A stretch of DNA of 64,000 nt from Melieria omissa (GCA_963971225.1 OZ020269.1:95724540-95788539); one strand, 5' to 3'; numbered from the stretch's first letter, positions 11,357-24,042 are shown. Notes: generated by a model from the letters alone, not told the origin. Numbers and translations: made by a program.

Positions 11357-12879
11357 CACAGGAAACTAAGACTGCTGTGATCATTACAGCGATTGTTGTT
11401 ATTATTTTTATTTTGTTTTTATATGGACATCGTTGACCTAGAGGATCGGTTAGCCGCACATTATCTGATCTACCTGTCTACCTAGTTAACAGGTCATGAA
11501 ACCTACATACTGAATTACAGCCCTCCTCTCTTCAGACACCTCTGCTGTTGTGTGAGACCTTTTTAAAATCAATTCATTCCAAACGCTGTTAAATCTTTCT
11601 TTACTTGATCTTCTTTCTCTTCTTCTTCTTCTTCTTCCTCTTCCTCTTCCTTATCTCTTGATCTCTGACCTTAGTATAAAATAGCTTTTCGTCGGTGCTT
11701 CATTGTCGATGAAGCTGATATTGCTTCTCGTTCTTCTTGCTGTCTAAACAGGAAATCTAAACCCAGTTGTATGTACAGCATGTTAAATATTTACTCTATC
11801 AGAATCAGTGTATTCTAATCTCTCATTTCTATATATATATTTCTGTATATATAATCACCTCGTTTATACTTTTAATCTATGAAACACTGCTTTAAAATAT
11901 TTAAACTTTATGAACGACTAGCAGCGCCTGCATGAAATTTGTAATTTGGTAGTTTGTTTCTAAAAACAAATAAACTTTTAACACTTTTTTTTACTCGTCA
12001 GATGTTGATTTGAAAATACTAAAAAAAACATGTGTTGAATTTTTCGGATTTTGTGTACTTTTTTTCAACTTTGAAGTCAATGATTTCCATAAATCAGGTT
12101 TCTTTTAAATGTTTGTTAACACTTTCGGATGATGAAAGTGTTAACAAACATTTGAACAAACAAGTTTTGATGAAACTTGGTGTCTTAATGTTCTCATTTG
12201 AAAAGTTTTCATCATATTTGAAGTCAATAGGCCCATTAAATCATTTACTTTATTATTTTTATTTACTAGTCGAAGTATGTATGTCATTTCTTTTTTTATT
12301 TTTATTTACTAGTTTAAATATGTATAATCCATTAAATCATGTTTCCCCAAACAAACTGACAACTAATTACTAATTAAAATTATTGCCTAAACAGACTGTT
12401 TTTAAAAATGATAAACGCTTAAATCGACTTAAGTAAGCATTCAGAATTATAAGCTGCTTGCACATTCCCTCAAAAGAATACCTATGCACTTAAGTTATTA
12501 TTGGTTTAAGTCTCAATCCAGTTGGCTGTTTTTTCAAAACGGACTTTCAACATTGGCCTTCTCAGCTAAATGGCCTTAAGTACTAACGATTTAAATGTCT
12601 TACTTCATACTTTTTTTCAATGAAATGCATTTGTGAATCTTTCTGCTTTTTGCTTTTAGTGTCATTAATGCCAAACTGTGAATTTAATTGTACAAGACTG
12701 TCGTAAATGTGACCATAAATGTAAGCAATCAAAACTGTGTATTAAAGCTAAGAACTCAGCTGTTTGTTATTGTGGGCAGCTGGAAAATATCTGATGGCAA
12801 CATTGTAACTTCCAACTGTGTTGCAAAAGCTCGCATATAAAATATAGTTTTATGTTTAATTAATGTTTAATTAAATGTT
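11357..12879. other. Spacer with short local duplications
   Basis: No gene is visible. A TTC/TCT run lies at about 11610-11650. A ~44-bp direct duplication carrying ATTTTTATTTACTAGT occurs near 12254 and 12298. A strong stem-loop lies at 12107-12153 and is listed separately. Confidence 0.35.
12107..12153. repeat. Perfect 20-bp stem-loop
   Basis: The arm at 12107-12126 and the arm at 12134-12153 are perfect reverse complements over 20 bases, separated by the 7-base loop GGATGAT. The stem contains GTTAAC. The arms show no further pairing beyond a possible G-U. It lies within an AT-rich segment that encodes nothing recognisable. It could be a recent foldback duplication, an RNA hairpin or the remnant of a small inverted-repeat element. 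Confidence 0.85.
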
Positions 12880-13165
12880 AAAATTTTTGAAACTTTTTTT
12901 GGTTGTTTTGGGCGTAAAAACTACTTGTAAGTCGAAAAAGTCGAAACAATGAAATATCGAAATTACTAAAAGTTTTTCTTTAAATGTTGCGGCAACAAAA
13001 GGAGATTCAAAACAGTCACAGACGTAGTAGCTGAGAGTCTAAATTTTTGAAACCGTTTTTGGGTTTCTTGGGCGTAAAAACCGAAATTACTTAAAGTTGT
13101 TTTTAAATGTTGTGGCAACAAAAGTAGATTCAAAACAGCCACAGACGGAGTAGCTGAGAATTTAA
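12880..13165. repeat. Tandem duplication of ~150 bp
   Basis: Two successive copies share TTTTTGAAAC, TTGGGCGTAAAAAC, CGAAATTACT, TTAAATGTTG, GGCAACAAAAG and GTAGCTGAGA in the same order. The second copy lacks about 30 bases in the middle. No function is apparent. Confidence 0.8.
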
Positions 13166-13292
13166 GTGATCACAATAGAAACACAGGAAGAACAACGTCC
13201 AGAGACCAGTTGATCTCCATGGTAGTTCACCCACAACAGGCACAAACTAGTTCGGAGTTCTCTTCACCTAAAAATTCAATCTTTTTAGGTAC

Positions 13293-13660
13293 TTAATCCT
13301 TTCGCTATTTTGTTGCCATATGGCACATTGCTACTTTGTGGACGTCTGAGCCCTCTGATGTTTCAAGAATGTAGTTTTGGTGATCCTTAGAATAGTTTGA
13401 AGTTATACAAAAAAAAATACGAAATTAAAAAGCTGAATATTTAAGTTTAAAAAAGAGAAATATACACGTTTTTTTAATGGCATATCATGACATAGTATAA
13501 TGAGAAGAAGCAGAAAAAATTAGATAACTTTTTATTTTGACGTTTTCTTTCAATTGAGACACTTTTGTTTTTTTAATATTGGCTGAAGAAAATGAAGAAT
13601 TGTTCAAATTTTCGTTATGCGTAAAAAGTTTTATTTTTAAGTAATTACACTGTGCGTGAA
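13293..13660. mobile_element. Possible left part of a TTAA-ended element
   Basis: TTAATCCTTTCGCTATTTTG followed by GCCATATGGCA resembles the right end of the element at 23265-23791 read in reverse. No matching right terminus was found, so the boundary is uncertain. Confidence 0.35.
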
Positions 13661-13763
13661 ATTTACCCTCAAAAACTCAGACATGGGCGAGACCTACTGA
13701 GCGACTTTTCTTTAGGTATACTCAGTTGAGATCCACCAGCCGTTTGGCTGGATTGGCTCTAGT

Positions 13764-15106
13764 TTAACCCTTTCGTGCACATAAGAGTTACAGCTATGGT
13801 ACGGGGAAACTGTTTACAGTTCATAGGGTCCTGAGCCGCGCTGAATCCGAATCCGAGGTCAGATTTTTGAAATTCAAGATGGCGGATCCAATATGGCGGA
13901 CGGTAAAGTCAAAAATTCGAGATTTTGGAAAACAAAAAATTTTTTCGTATTCTACGTAAAAATACAAATACAAACTGTTCTTGGTATTTTTTTCGATATC
14001 TCTCGGTTTTTGAGTAAAAAATTCAATTTAATTCAATTCAATTTAAGTCTTCGAACGTTTAAATTCTAATAGGTCCTAAATCGTTCCGAATATCGCTTTA
14101 CTGTCTTCGGCAAGTTTGTAGATATTTTAACGACCAACAAATTTACTTAAGACACTAATCCAAAAAAAAATACATTCAAACTGTGTTTTCGACAAAAATT
14201 TCCCAAAAACCCCACTTTCGTCGAGGCATCAAAACAGTTTAGCGAACCCTCGTGAAAAAAATATATAAGTATGCTTTTATATAGATGGTTGGATCCTGCA
14301 TCTAACAAACTGAAAATTTTGACTGGGAAACGCCCATAAAAGGCGTGGCTCGGAGTGAAAGTTCAAAGTTTTTTTAAAAAAACTCAATTGATTTACACGA
14401 TATGAATATCAAACGAAAGGTATTTTTCATACCTTTCTTTTGATTTGCAACATTAGATACGTAAGATGTACTCATAAAAAGTTTTAAGCCAAAAAGCATT
14501 TTTTTTATAAAATTGTTTTTTAACGGATGTTTTTCTCGAAAAAATCCAGTAATAAGGTACAAAAAGTTTGCTACCATATTGTAGCCTGTGAAATTTCCTT
14601 TACAATGAAATAATTCTATATTAATTTTTGGTATTTCAATCATGAAACATTTGCCTAAGAAGTCGCCACGTCTCTTTGTTAGAGTTCTAGAACTAGTTTA
14701 CTTTTGAACAATTTTAGCTTAAAACGGGTTAAATAAATTTTTTTATCAATATTTTGTTAGTTACAGAAAAATTATTTAATATTTATGAAAAAATACAAAA
14801 TTATCACTTATTGATTGTATTTAACCATTATGAAAGAAACAGGGTTTTGATCAAACGCGCCCAATTCGTAAACTTCAATTAGAACACAATCTTTCCCTGA
14901 TAACGCTGCAAATTATTGGAAACTATTTTGTGGATAACGGTAAAATGTTTGTAATTTGCTTTGAATTCACATCTAAAAATATTAATTTGTTGGTGCCTAC
15001 TTTAATTAAACCCATAAATCAATCAATCATAATCAATATAGCTTTTGCTCTAAACTGACAAATAGGTAAAGTTGCTCTTAGGCAACTTTGGGGTCGAAAG
15101 GGTTAA
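13764..15106. mobile_element. TTAA-ended (piggyBac-like) non-autonomous element, 1343 bp
   Basis: The left end reads TTAACCCTTTCG and the right end, reversed, the same 12 bases, giving the TTAA target plus CCC terminus typical of piggyBac-type transposons. The last ~325 bp are repeated at 1361-1688. The interior has no transposase-like frame; the minus-strand frame at 14374-14643 has no family resemblance. A small hairpin (GAAAGGTAT / ATACCTTTC) lies near 14414. It is either one long MITE or two older copies joined together. Confidence 0.65.
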
Positions 15107-15780
15107 GCAGGTTTCATTGTGTATGAAATGTTATGTGGCACAAAGAGGTCAAAGCCTCTAAAGACGCAAAGTTCAATGCCAATCTGCCGATACACTCACA
15201 CTGCAACGTTGTCAACTGCACATAATTAATTATAGTTTTTTTGGAGAAACTTTCTCCAACTGTCAATAAAGGAAATTTTGACCACTCCCCCCACACTTCA
15301 AGGCCCACATTATACTCACATTAAGTTTATGCGTCAAGTTTGGCATCATTAAAAAAAAAACAACTTATCACATTCAGCTTTCCGTGTGGCATTAATTTTA
15401 TCGTTCACACATTAACGAAAGAACTAAAAACTTCTTACGCCCACTTGAATTCGCAAACACGAATCGCTCGAAAATGCCAATAAATTGAAATTTGATTTTC
15501 GTTTGCGTTCTTGTATTTCACGCGCACATTCAGGAACCGGCAGGAAAAAACTTAATGAACGAAGTGAACTCGCCGCTGGCCGCATGGCAAAAATTCAGAT
15601 GAGTCTGGCAAATTGAAATAAATAACACGAACTATTGTTGTTGTTGTGTAAATATTTAATATACATTGTGTATGTAAATCAATTACGACAGCAGTTTAAA
15701 AGTACAACAAGCAATTCGGCAGCTAAACACACTTTAAGCGCGAGCGCTATGTGCACTTAATCAACTTGAACGCCACACGA

Positions 15781-15812
15781 ACACAAACACACACACACAC
15801 ACACAAACACGC
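15781..15812. repeat. (AC)n microsatellite
   Basis: About 32 bases of AC repeats interrupted twice by AAAC. Confidence 0.9.
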
Positions 15813-16060
15813 ACTCGCATACCTATGCGAGTCGTGCCAAAAAAAAGTAAACATCAAAAATCGTATCGCCAACGAATGTGCATGAAATCAACGAATATAC
15901 CAACAACAAAAAGACGCAAACAACTGAAGTCTTGTTGTTATTTTTGTTATTGTTGTTGTTTTTGTTTTGGCGCAAAAATTGCTTATCTTGGAGAATAAAT
16001 TTTCATAGCGCATGGTTCAGCTAAATACCGCACCGTATCTGACTGATGCCCGTACATGTG

Positions 16061-16084
16061 CGTGTGTGTGTGTGTGTGTGTGTG
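16061..16084. repeat. (GT)n microsatellite
   Basis: About 24 bases of near-uninterrupted GT repeats, 270 bp from an AC run of opposite sense. Confidence 0.9.
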
Positions 16085-18489
16085 CAAGCGCGCCCAGCAA
16101 CGAAGTAAAAAGCATGAATAGCAAAAAAACCTGAAAAAAATAGTAAAAAGAACGGAACACAGAAAACAATTACGCTACCGCTTGCCGGCATGAAGTACAA
16201 TAATCAAATATAATAAAACTGCGCCAACAACAACAAAATATATATAGAAACAACAATAAGGCAGAACAATAACGAATTTTTGTAACCCAATCTGCACAGG
16301 AAAGTAAGGAAAGAAAGCAAAATAGAATGAATGAAAAAGAAGTAAAGAACACTACTGAGCTGAGCTAAGCTGCACTTGGCGCACTGCTGGGCGACTGATG
16401 GAGGCCGCTACGTAACTAAAATTGTTGAACTTTTTTTATTTAAAATTTTTTTGGAAAAAGTATTGAAAACCTTAAAGAATCTGATCGAAATTGAAATGTT
16501 GTTATGATTCTTATTGTAAGGAAATTTTACTATAGGCATATCATGGAACTGTTGCTATACCGATTTCTGAGTTCGGACCTTTACTTACACTTTGATTTTT
16601 TGCACTCACCGCATGACCGGTAACGCCAAGTTTTAAGTGTTTTTACAACCACCAATGTAAAAAAAATTAATTTAAAAAAAATTAAAAATAGCCAAGAAAA
16701 TGTATAAAAAAATCATCATCATCATGTGAAAGCTTATTACTGGGTTGTGTAGAACGTCCTCTATGCATCTGTTTCTGCTAAGTAGAAGTTGTTGCAGTTG
16801 AAAAATGAAGAGGTTGGTGTCTTTGATAAGCTTCTTTCGGATGATGTATGTGTTTCAACATATTTTCGTTAATCAGAATTGACACTGCTTTTGGTGTTGT
16901 TGTTGTTTTAGTACGACTACTGTATATGACAACAGATCGGAGTGGTATGAATAGGAACTCAGACTCTCTCAATTATTGTGCTCGGCTTAAGCTGTGCTGC
17001 TTCTGATTAAAAAAATTTTCAAAATACATGAATCGATTTTTTTAAAGTGAAAAATCAATCTCAACCAATTTGGAGATTCTATTGAACTCAACAAAGGCTT
17101 TGGAAATAGGCGCATTTCGAGCATACAGAGCCCTAAAAAACATGGAAAAACTTTGAGCAACAAATTGATCTGACTGAAATATTCAGGAAAATCCTCCATC
17201 CAACAGATGTAGATTTATTTTAATGTTATATTTTATTCTCAGTTATTCCTACTTTTCTTTTACTACCAACTGAATGTTTAAGTAATCCATTGATTTCAAC
17301 CCAAAAGCTTCAAAATAATTTATTTTATGAATTTTATATGGGCTCCAAGGACTTTTCATACGATTAAGCAGAGATTCTCTAGTTTGATTGTATATCTGAA
17401 GTATTCTTTACACTCTTAATAAATAAAGCTTATAATAAGTTTTTTGCAAACGATATTTTTCGCACACATGGTTTCAAAAACCATTATTTCAGTTGGACAA
17501 CGTCAACTTGTGGTGCACTAGAAATCAACTTTGTTCTTCTTTCTTCTTCTTTTATATATTAATATATATTTTATGTTTACCTCTGCTACGTTTATTAGTG
17601 CTAAGTCTTTATTACATTCTTACTTCACATCATTTGACCGAAAGCTGTTTTTTTTTAGTCATATCAAAGAAAATTAAGATAAAGAAAGAGAGAAAGAAAG
17701 ATATATAAAAATTAAGACACTTCATATTCTTTGGTCATATCAATTTTATTATCTCGAAAGCCTACTCTATGCTTGCGTTTGTCGTAGTAAGTAGTTCGGA
17801 ATTTTTTGATCCCTCTACACTCAAGCTTCTATTACTGTATTCACTCTATTCATTTCCTTTGTTTGAACCCGTCTGGATAAAATATTGCGTCTATTGTCTG
17901 AAATCCATATTATATCTATTGGAAGAATTCATCGAAATCTTAAGGGAATCCAAAAACACTTTTTGTATCTTATTTTTCGTTCCCTAAAGCCATTTAATTT
18001 CTACGCATATCTCGTCTCTCTTTCAGAAACCTTTGAACCAGTTGAAATCAGAAAAACTATTCTGTCTTTATTGTTTGTCCATGATGCTATTAGTGGATCT
18101 AGTGATTGTTCTTACCTTCCAAATATTTCTATGAATTTCATGACTGCTTAGACTTGTTCTTTTTACTCCTTGAGTATTCCATTGGTGAGAACGTTTTCAG
18201 ATTTTAACAAGATCTCTCAACTTCTAAACTTTTAATCATGTTTTTGTAATCTAAAAACATGTTATAGCAAAATTCGACAGAAAAAAGTATTCCGAATCAT
18301 TCGGGTTAAGATGTTATTCTTAATTTAGAGTAGTTTGCAGAATTCTCAGTATTTTCGATCACTGTAAATGATTTGTTGAAAAGTTCTGGTAAATCGTTAT
18401 TCGTTTTGTAAACTTTTAGCTTATTTTAATGTTTTAGTTTAAATTTTTTGAACTTTAACTGAAATAAGTATAAAAACTATTAGTCTGAG

Positions 18490-19840
18490 GTTCAAAAAGC
18501 TTAAAAGTTTGTGTGGTGAAACATGATTTAAGTAGTTTTTAGACTTAAAAAAAGCACTTAATAAAAGCAGCAAATAATTCGATACATGTGTAGAAAAACA
18601 TGGTTTTTAGACTTTAAAACTTAGTAAAAGCACTTCAAATTATAAATAATTTGACCCGTGTTTCTCATTTCTTCAAAATGGAACTCTAACAGAGTAAACC
18701 AAGGGTTAAATTTTTAGATATATAGAAACATCTTTTTAATGGGTTTTTCTACTTCAAACTAAGTAAAGGCACTTCAAATGATAAACCAACATTTGTTTCA
18801 CTTTTTTTTTTAAATCAAAGTGGATTGGAGTAAACCAAAGGTTAAAAGTTTGTATAGAAAAAATGGTTTAATGAGCTTTTAGACTTCAAAACTTAGTAAA
18901 AGCACTTCACATAATAAATAAACCGATATTTGTTTCATATTTTTTTGGAAAATCGAATTCTAACGGACTAAACCAAGGGTTAAAATTGTTTATAGAAAAT
19001 AATGTTTTAATTGTTTTTTGACTTCAAAACTTAGTAAGAGCCCTCTAAATGATAAACCGGCACTTATTTCAAGTTTTCATGAAAATCAAATTCTAACAAA
19101 TAAAGCAAGGGTTAAAAGTTTGTATAGAAAAACATGGTTTAATGAGTTTTTAGACTTCAAAGTTTAGTAAAAGCACTTTAAATGAGAAATAATATGACAC
19201 GTGTTTCTATTTTTTTTTCAAATCGAATTCTAACGGACTGAACCAAGGGTTAAAAGTTTATATAGAAAAATAAGTTTTAATTGGTTTTCGACTTCAAACT
19301 TAGTAAAAGCACTCCAACTGATAAACCGATACTTGTTTCTAATTTTTTCAAAATCAAATTCTAACGGAGTAAACCAAGGGTTAAAAGTTTATATAGAAAC
19401 ATGTTTTAAAGGGTTTTTAGACTTCAAAACTAAGTAAAAATACTTTAAATGAGAAATAATTTTTCACGTGTTTCAAATTTTTTTGAAAATCGAATTCTAA
19501 TAGAGTAGACCAAGGGTTAAAAGTTCATATAGAAACATGTTTCAATGGGATTTTCAACTTTAAACTTAGTAAAGGCACTTTGAAAGAGAAATAATTCGAC
19601 ACGTGTTTGTCATTGCTTTGAGAATTGAATTCTAACAGAGTAAACCAAGGGTTACAAGTTTATATGGAAACATGTTTTAATGGGGTTTTTGGCTTCAAAC
19701 TTAGTAAAACTTTCAAATGATAAATAAACCGGCACGAATTCTAACAGATTAAACCAAGGGTTAAACGTTTGTAAAGAAACTTGTTTTAATGGCTTTTTCG
19801 ACTTCAAACTTGGAGGAACAATTGGAGCACAAATCATAGA
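18490..19840. repeat. Satellite-like tandem array, ~135-bp unit, about 10 copies
   Basis: The phrase AACCAAGGGTTAAAAGTTT recurs at about 18697, 18833, 18971, 19103, 19241, 19372, 19508, 19643 and 19752, mostly 131-138 bp apart. Between these each unit carries GACTTCAAAACTTAGTAAAA, GCACTTCAAATGATAAAT and AAATCGAATTCTAACGGAGT. Degenerate units extend leftwards to about 18490. The last unit is shortened to about 109 bp. Copies diverge by perhaps a tenth to a fifth by eye. Both strands are AT-rich and non-coding. Confidence 0.9.
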
Positions 19841-20479
19841 GAAACTGATTTTTTTTTTCAAAAATCTAAATCTCTCCTTTGAATAAGTACGAAATAAACA
19901 CTTAAACACATTTTCAGTTTTTTCTTAATTCTGGCGTTCAAGTTAATTTCTGAGCTTTCATGTATTCATAGATCTATAGTAGAATTTTATGGCGAATATT
20001 TTCGTGGTAAATGTTGTCCTTAAAAAGTCCTGTTTTACAGGACATTTTTGGCATTTTAGAAAAAAGGGTCAAATTAACCCATACAAATAGGAGCTACAGG
20101 GTTAAAATGCTCCGCAAAAATGTTCTTCGTAGTATTTTACATCAAATTGCTGAACACATCATATACCTAAAATGTGAGGTTACATGGTTTTCGTATGCTG
20201 ATTCACCATAAGATTGAGCAAAAAGGGGAAAACTTTGACCCCCCTAAAAAAAAATTCAGATGTAAACTTTCAAAACGCCGATACACGTATATTTTTGTTT
20301 GCCCCTCTACCAGAATCCGTTGTCAGAACCTTGTTATTTAAAAAAAAATTTGATTTTGTTGTGCAGTATAATTAGACAAGGAATTTTTCATGAAAATCTT
20401 ATGGGGTCAACAAAGGGTTGAGGAAAATTTGATTTATTAGGCCCACTTCTAACTTTTTCTTACTTCTAGCTAACGTGCA
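19841..20479. other. AT-rich spacer
   Basis: No gene is seen. A short hairpin (GTCCTG / CAGGAC) lies near 20028-20044. A 32-bp interval at 20074-20105 is bounded by TTAACCC and GGGTTAA, like a minimal version of the TTAA-ended elements, but it is too short to call as one. Confidence 0.3.
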
Positions 20480-21686
20480 AAGCCGCCGCGCCCTGCTCGT
20501 TTCCTATATAGTACCGTTATTCCACAGTGGTCCGCAAGGTCACCTCACGTTTTTGTATGTCGCGTAAATAGTTTCACAAACATTGTCGCTGCAGTCACTG
20601 CCTTCACATTCAGATAGCTTAGAGACGTGAGCCCTGCCATGAAAGTTAAATAAAACACAAGAAGTCGAAAAGTTGTGCCGTATCGACAAATGCCAACTTC
20701 CGTTGGAATATTGTGATAAGAGCGCCCGGCCAATGCGACACACATAAATGCGTACTTGTTGTGTATTTTATTCAGTTGCCGCCGCTCGAACCCGCACCAA
20801 ACACACAATTTATCTTTTGTCTTTTCTATCTATGTGCGTGTGTGTGTGTTTGAGTGTGTGAGTGAGTGTGCATGTTTTCAAAGAAATTCCAAGTGTGCCC
20901 CAGACGCGCGCTTTTATTGCGCTTACAGTGTAACTGGTAGGGCGAGTTGGAGCGCGTGGCCGCATACTTAAGTAGTGCGGCCAGCGATGCCATTGTTAGG
21001 GAAAATTAACACAACAACAGCACTGCCGGCACGACCGCGACTCCCACAGCGATTCAGCGATAGGCCGCACCGTCGAATGTTTTCCGTCGCTTTGTTTGTT
21101 TATGGGCACTTTTCGCTGTGCTTTGCTGGCTGCTGTTTGCTCTGTTCTCTTATTCATTTACATACAAATTTATATAAATGTTGTTTTTGCCAGCAAGTCT
21201 CAAATCCGTACATATCGTTTGGTATCGGTTGCAACGTGCCGTGCTGTATACGCAAAAATTCCTAATGAGCATTTAAAGTGAAACATTAATGAAAATTCAC
21301 AAAGCAAACAAATACAAGAAAAGCAAAAGCTATAAAGCAAAAGTGTTTACGCGTCAGAAAATTTAACAAGTTAAAGTGAAAACGAAACGAGTGTTTGTCA
21401 ATGAAAAGCGTCTTTAAATGAGCAGCAAGAAATACATGGAAAAATTTTGAATTCAATTCAAAAGTTGCCATTGAAAATTAGTGAAATAGTTGTGAGTGCA
21501 TTCGACAAGGAAATTCTATTAAAATTCAACGTAGCAACAAAAATTGCCTAACGTTCAAACATAAACCGAACAAACCAGTTTCACAATTTGCCACAACAAC
21601 TTCAATACTAATTGCCGTTTATTAATTTCAAACCAAGTTAGCAATAAATTTCACTTTCATTGGATTAGCTGGAGGCGCATTTCACG
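20480..21686 (+). other. Candidate non-coding first exon of a host gene
   Basis: Composition is unlike the neighbouring repeats. The part from about 21250 to 21686 is rich in AAAGTGAAA- and AACAACTTC-like phrases, stop-rich in all frames, and ends in ACG|GTAAGT, a strong splice donor with GT at 21687-21688. AT-rich, intron-like DNA follows. Short frames at 20756-21281 have no recognisable domain. A 5'-untranslated exon on the plus strand is a reasonable inference, but no promoter element fixes a start and no coding exon follows in the window. Confidence 0.3.
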
Positions 21687-21692
21687 GTAAGT
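21684..21692 (+). promoter_or_regulatory. Candidate splice donor
   Basis: ACGGTAAGT matches the insect 5' splice-site consensus at six of six intronic bases. It would end the candidate exon to its left. Confidence 0.3.
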
Positions 21693-22839
21693 TTAGTCAC
21701 AATTTACATTTGAATTTTTGTGTGCTAAGATGACCATCACTAATCTAGAACTGGTTCAACAAGTCAATAACTTGCTTTGTGTGCATTTTATCAATTTTTT
21801 CGCTTTGGCTGTTAAGCTGTTTTGATGATAAAATACCGGATTCAAAGTCCAGTTTTTAGTGAATATTAAATGTATTATTTATGGGTTAATAAAACACCAT
21901 ATTTTTCAATACAAACTACTAAATGACAAATAAGCTGTACTTGCCTAATTTGGTTATAGCCAAATGTTAAATGTCTTTGGTGATCAAATTTGGTGAAAGT
22001 TTGTGAACAACAGAAGAAATCAATTTGATTTAAGTGATTCCTCTAGCGAGAAAATGTGTCATACCAGCTTTGCAGACTTGCTAGATATTTTTAGTATATT
22101 CTAGAATTGAATATAATTTTGGACATATTAAGATATAAAAATGAGAATATAGAATAAAGAAAATAGAATTTTGTATTTTCGTTTTAGAAATCGTCAAATA
22201 AATCAAACCATGATTGAAAAGTTTACTATGAAAAAGTTGAAAAAAAACTATAAACTTTGGTAAAAATAAAAGAGTCTGTGATTGTAAGAATTTTTTCTTA
22301 AAGGTTAATTAGCGATGGTCAGCTCGACGCGCTGTTTTATTTGGACGGCTGCAATTGTTCATAAACATTAATATTACAAAATATAAAATATTTGGAAATA
22401 TTTCCATTAGTTAAGAATGTAAGTGTACTCGTAATAAAGTATCTAAATCTTTTTGGATCCAAAAGACTGATTGAATTTCTTAACATAGAAATACTAACTT
22501 ATTTTTCCCAAAATCCACAGAAGCTTTTGTCAAACCTGGAGCCTGCAGAATCGTCTGCAACCTTTGTAATCTTCGGATAAAATATTTTATCTGGCGACCT
22601 TAGCATTTCGAGAACAATTTGTGGGCGCTTTACTGGTTTCCACCAATAGGGACGAGAAACTATTTCAGAAGCGTTGTCTGAAGGTATTAGTGGAGTAATT
22701 AGATAAGTAGATATAAAGGTAGATGTTGTTGTGGTTAAAGTGCGCTGATACCAGTAATGATCTATTGAAGATTTAGTAACTGATAAGAGTTCAGGTGTGT
22801 GATGCCCACTTTTGCAAGCCAATACACGCCCAGTTAACG
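21693..22839. other. AT-rich spacer, no gene recognised
   Basis: The minus-strand frame at 22499-22822 (107 codons) has a normal amino acid mix, but I recognise no domain. It abuts the LINE tail at 22840 and may be part of the same decayed element. Confidence 0.3.
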
Positions 22840-23110
22840 ATTCCTACTGAAAGATCATATGTCCCATTACTGTATGATGTGCTCGGGAGTTTCCTACGTT
22901 TTTTCGTCGAGTCTACAGACGTTTACCTTTTCTAGATCCATTGTTCGAATGTGTTTTCTTAGCCTGTAGTGCCCAGTGATCTGTCTTAGCTGGTCTTTCC
23001 TCAATCTGAGGCATTCTTTATTCCATTTGGAGTTATAACCTTTTCGACTTTTAAAGATATGTCTAAGCAAGCCACCAGGTAATTTTCCGTCCAAATAGTT
23101 ACATGTTTAG
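22840..23110 (-). pseudogene. LINE ORF2 C-terminal remnant (ITGHYRLRKHI type)
   Basis: The minus strand reads SKWNKECLRLRKDQLRQITG followed by HYRLRKHIRTMDLEKVNVCR and a broken EETPEHI-like stretch, the Cys/His-rich tail found after RNase H in many LINE ORF2 proteins. The copy at 63218-64000 belongs to the same family and carries the equivalent NEECLRLSKNQLRQIT. Reverse transcriptase and RNase H are missing here. Confidence 0.75.
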
Positions 23111-23264
23111 TTATCCGGAAACCTGCCATTATTTCCTCCTCCTTTTGCACATGGCTTCACATGGATAAAACGCTTTCAATACTCGTAAGACCCAACTGCT
23201 AAAGATTAGTGATTCGTAGTACTCTTTCACTGTTACAGAGTTCCTTGACAACCTTTTGAAAGCT

Positions 23265-23791
23265 TTAACCCTTTCGGTACTTCTTTTTTGTTTTTAACTT
23301 TAAAAGTCATTATTTTCCATTTTATTACTGTTTATGCCTACATAATGAATAATCAAAAGTAATTTTTTTAAATATTGTTCGAAAAAGTGGTTTTTGGGCA
23401 TCATGAAATATGGCATAGTAAAAAATAAAAAAAATCGTACAGCCTTAGTGAACTATATTTGGGATCTAACTTTTTTTACACTTATTAAAGCAATAAATAC
23501 CTACTAGATTACTTACATAAGCCTATGAAATAAATTGATTTTTGTAATAAAATAAATAAAAGTACGAAGTGACCTGTTTTTGTAAAATACGCAGCTCGAT
23601 AGGACTGCGCACTTTCTGAGCCCTTACAATTTACTTGGTACACTAATCAAAATATTTTTTTCATTATTTGATATAAAAACCTTCAGAGAAAAATACAAAA
23701 ATTTAAAAATATAGTATTCACAAGTTTTTGACCTAAAACAGGCACTAAAAAGAGACTATGCCATATGGCATAGAATAACCGAAAGGGTTAA
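23265..23791. mobile_element. TTAA-ended (piggyBac-like) MITE, 527 bp
   Basis: The ends are inverted repeats of 14 bases: TTAACCCTTTCGGT at 23265 and, reversed, at 23791. TTAA on both sides fits the piggyBac target. ATGGCATAG-like phrases recur inside both ends. There is no coding frame. It follows the LINE tail by about 150 bp. Confidence 0.8.
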
Positions 23792-24042
23792 GGGCAGCTT
23801 GATTGTCAACTAAGAAGTCGAATTCCGCATTTATGGCTAAATCTAATCTTTATGGTCTAAATCTATAAATGTCCGTGCCTGCCCCTCCACGGATCTTTGG
23901 TCCATTTGTGAAGCCCTTTATTTGCTTTATCTTCGAGCTTCGGATAGAAAACTTAACGCCGGGTGGCCGGACCCTTCTTCCTAACGCATTCCTCCTATAA
24001 AATATTCAAAACATTACATTTAATATGATTCCGACCTCCCAA
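23792..24042. other. Spacer, nothing recognised
   Basis: No open frame or repeat of note. Confidence 0.3.

Larger units (their letters stand above)
15107..18489. other. Spacer with dinucleotide microsatellites, no gene seen
   Basis: The part from about 15350 to 16400 has host-like composition, with AC and GT runs listed separately and AAC triplets at about 15900-15970. From 16400 to 18490 the sequence is AT-rich; plus-strand frames at 17493-18151 are Leu/Phe/Ile-rich readings of AT-rich DNA without domains. Confidence 0.35.

Noticed and set aside
22499..22822. 107-codon minus-strand frame with normal composition
   Set aside because: No domain was recognised and no gene signals flank it; it adjoins a LINE tail and may be part of it.
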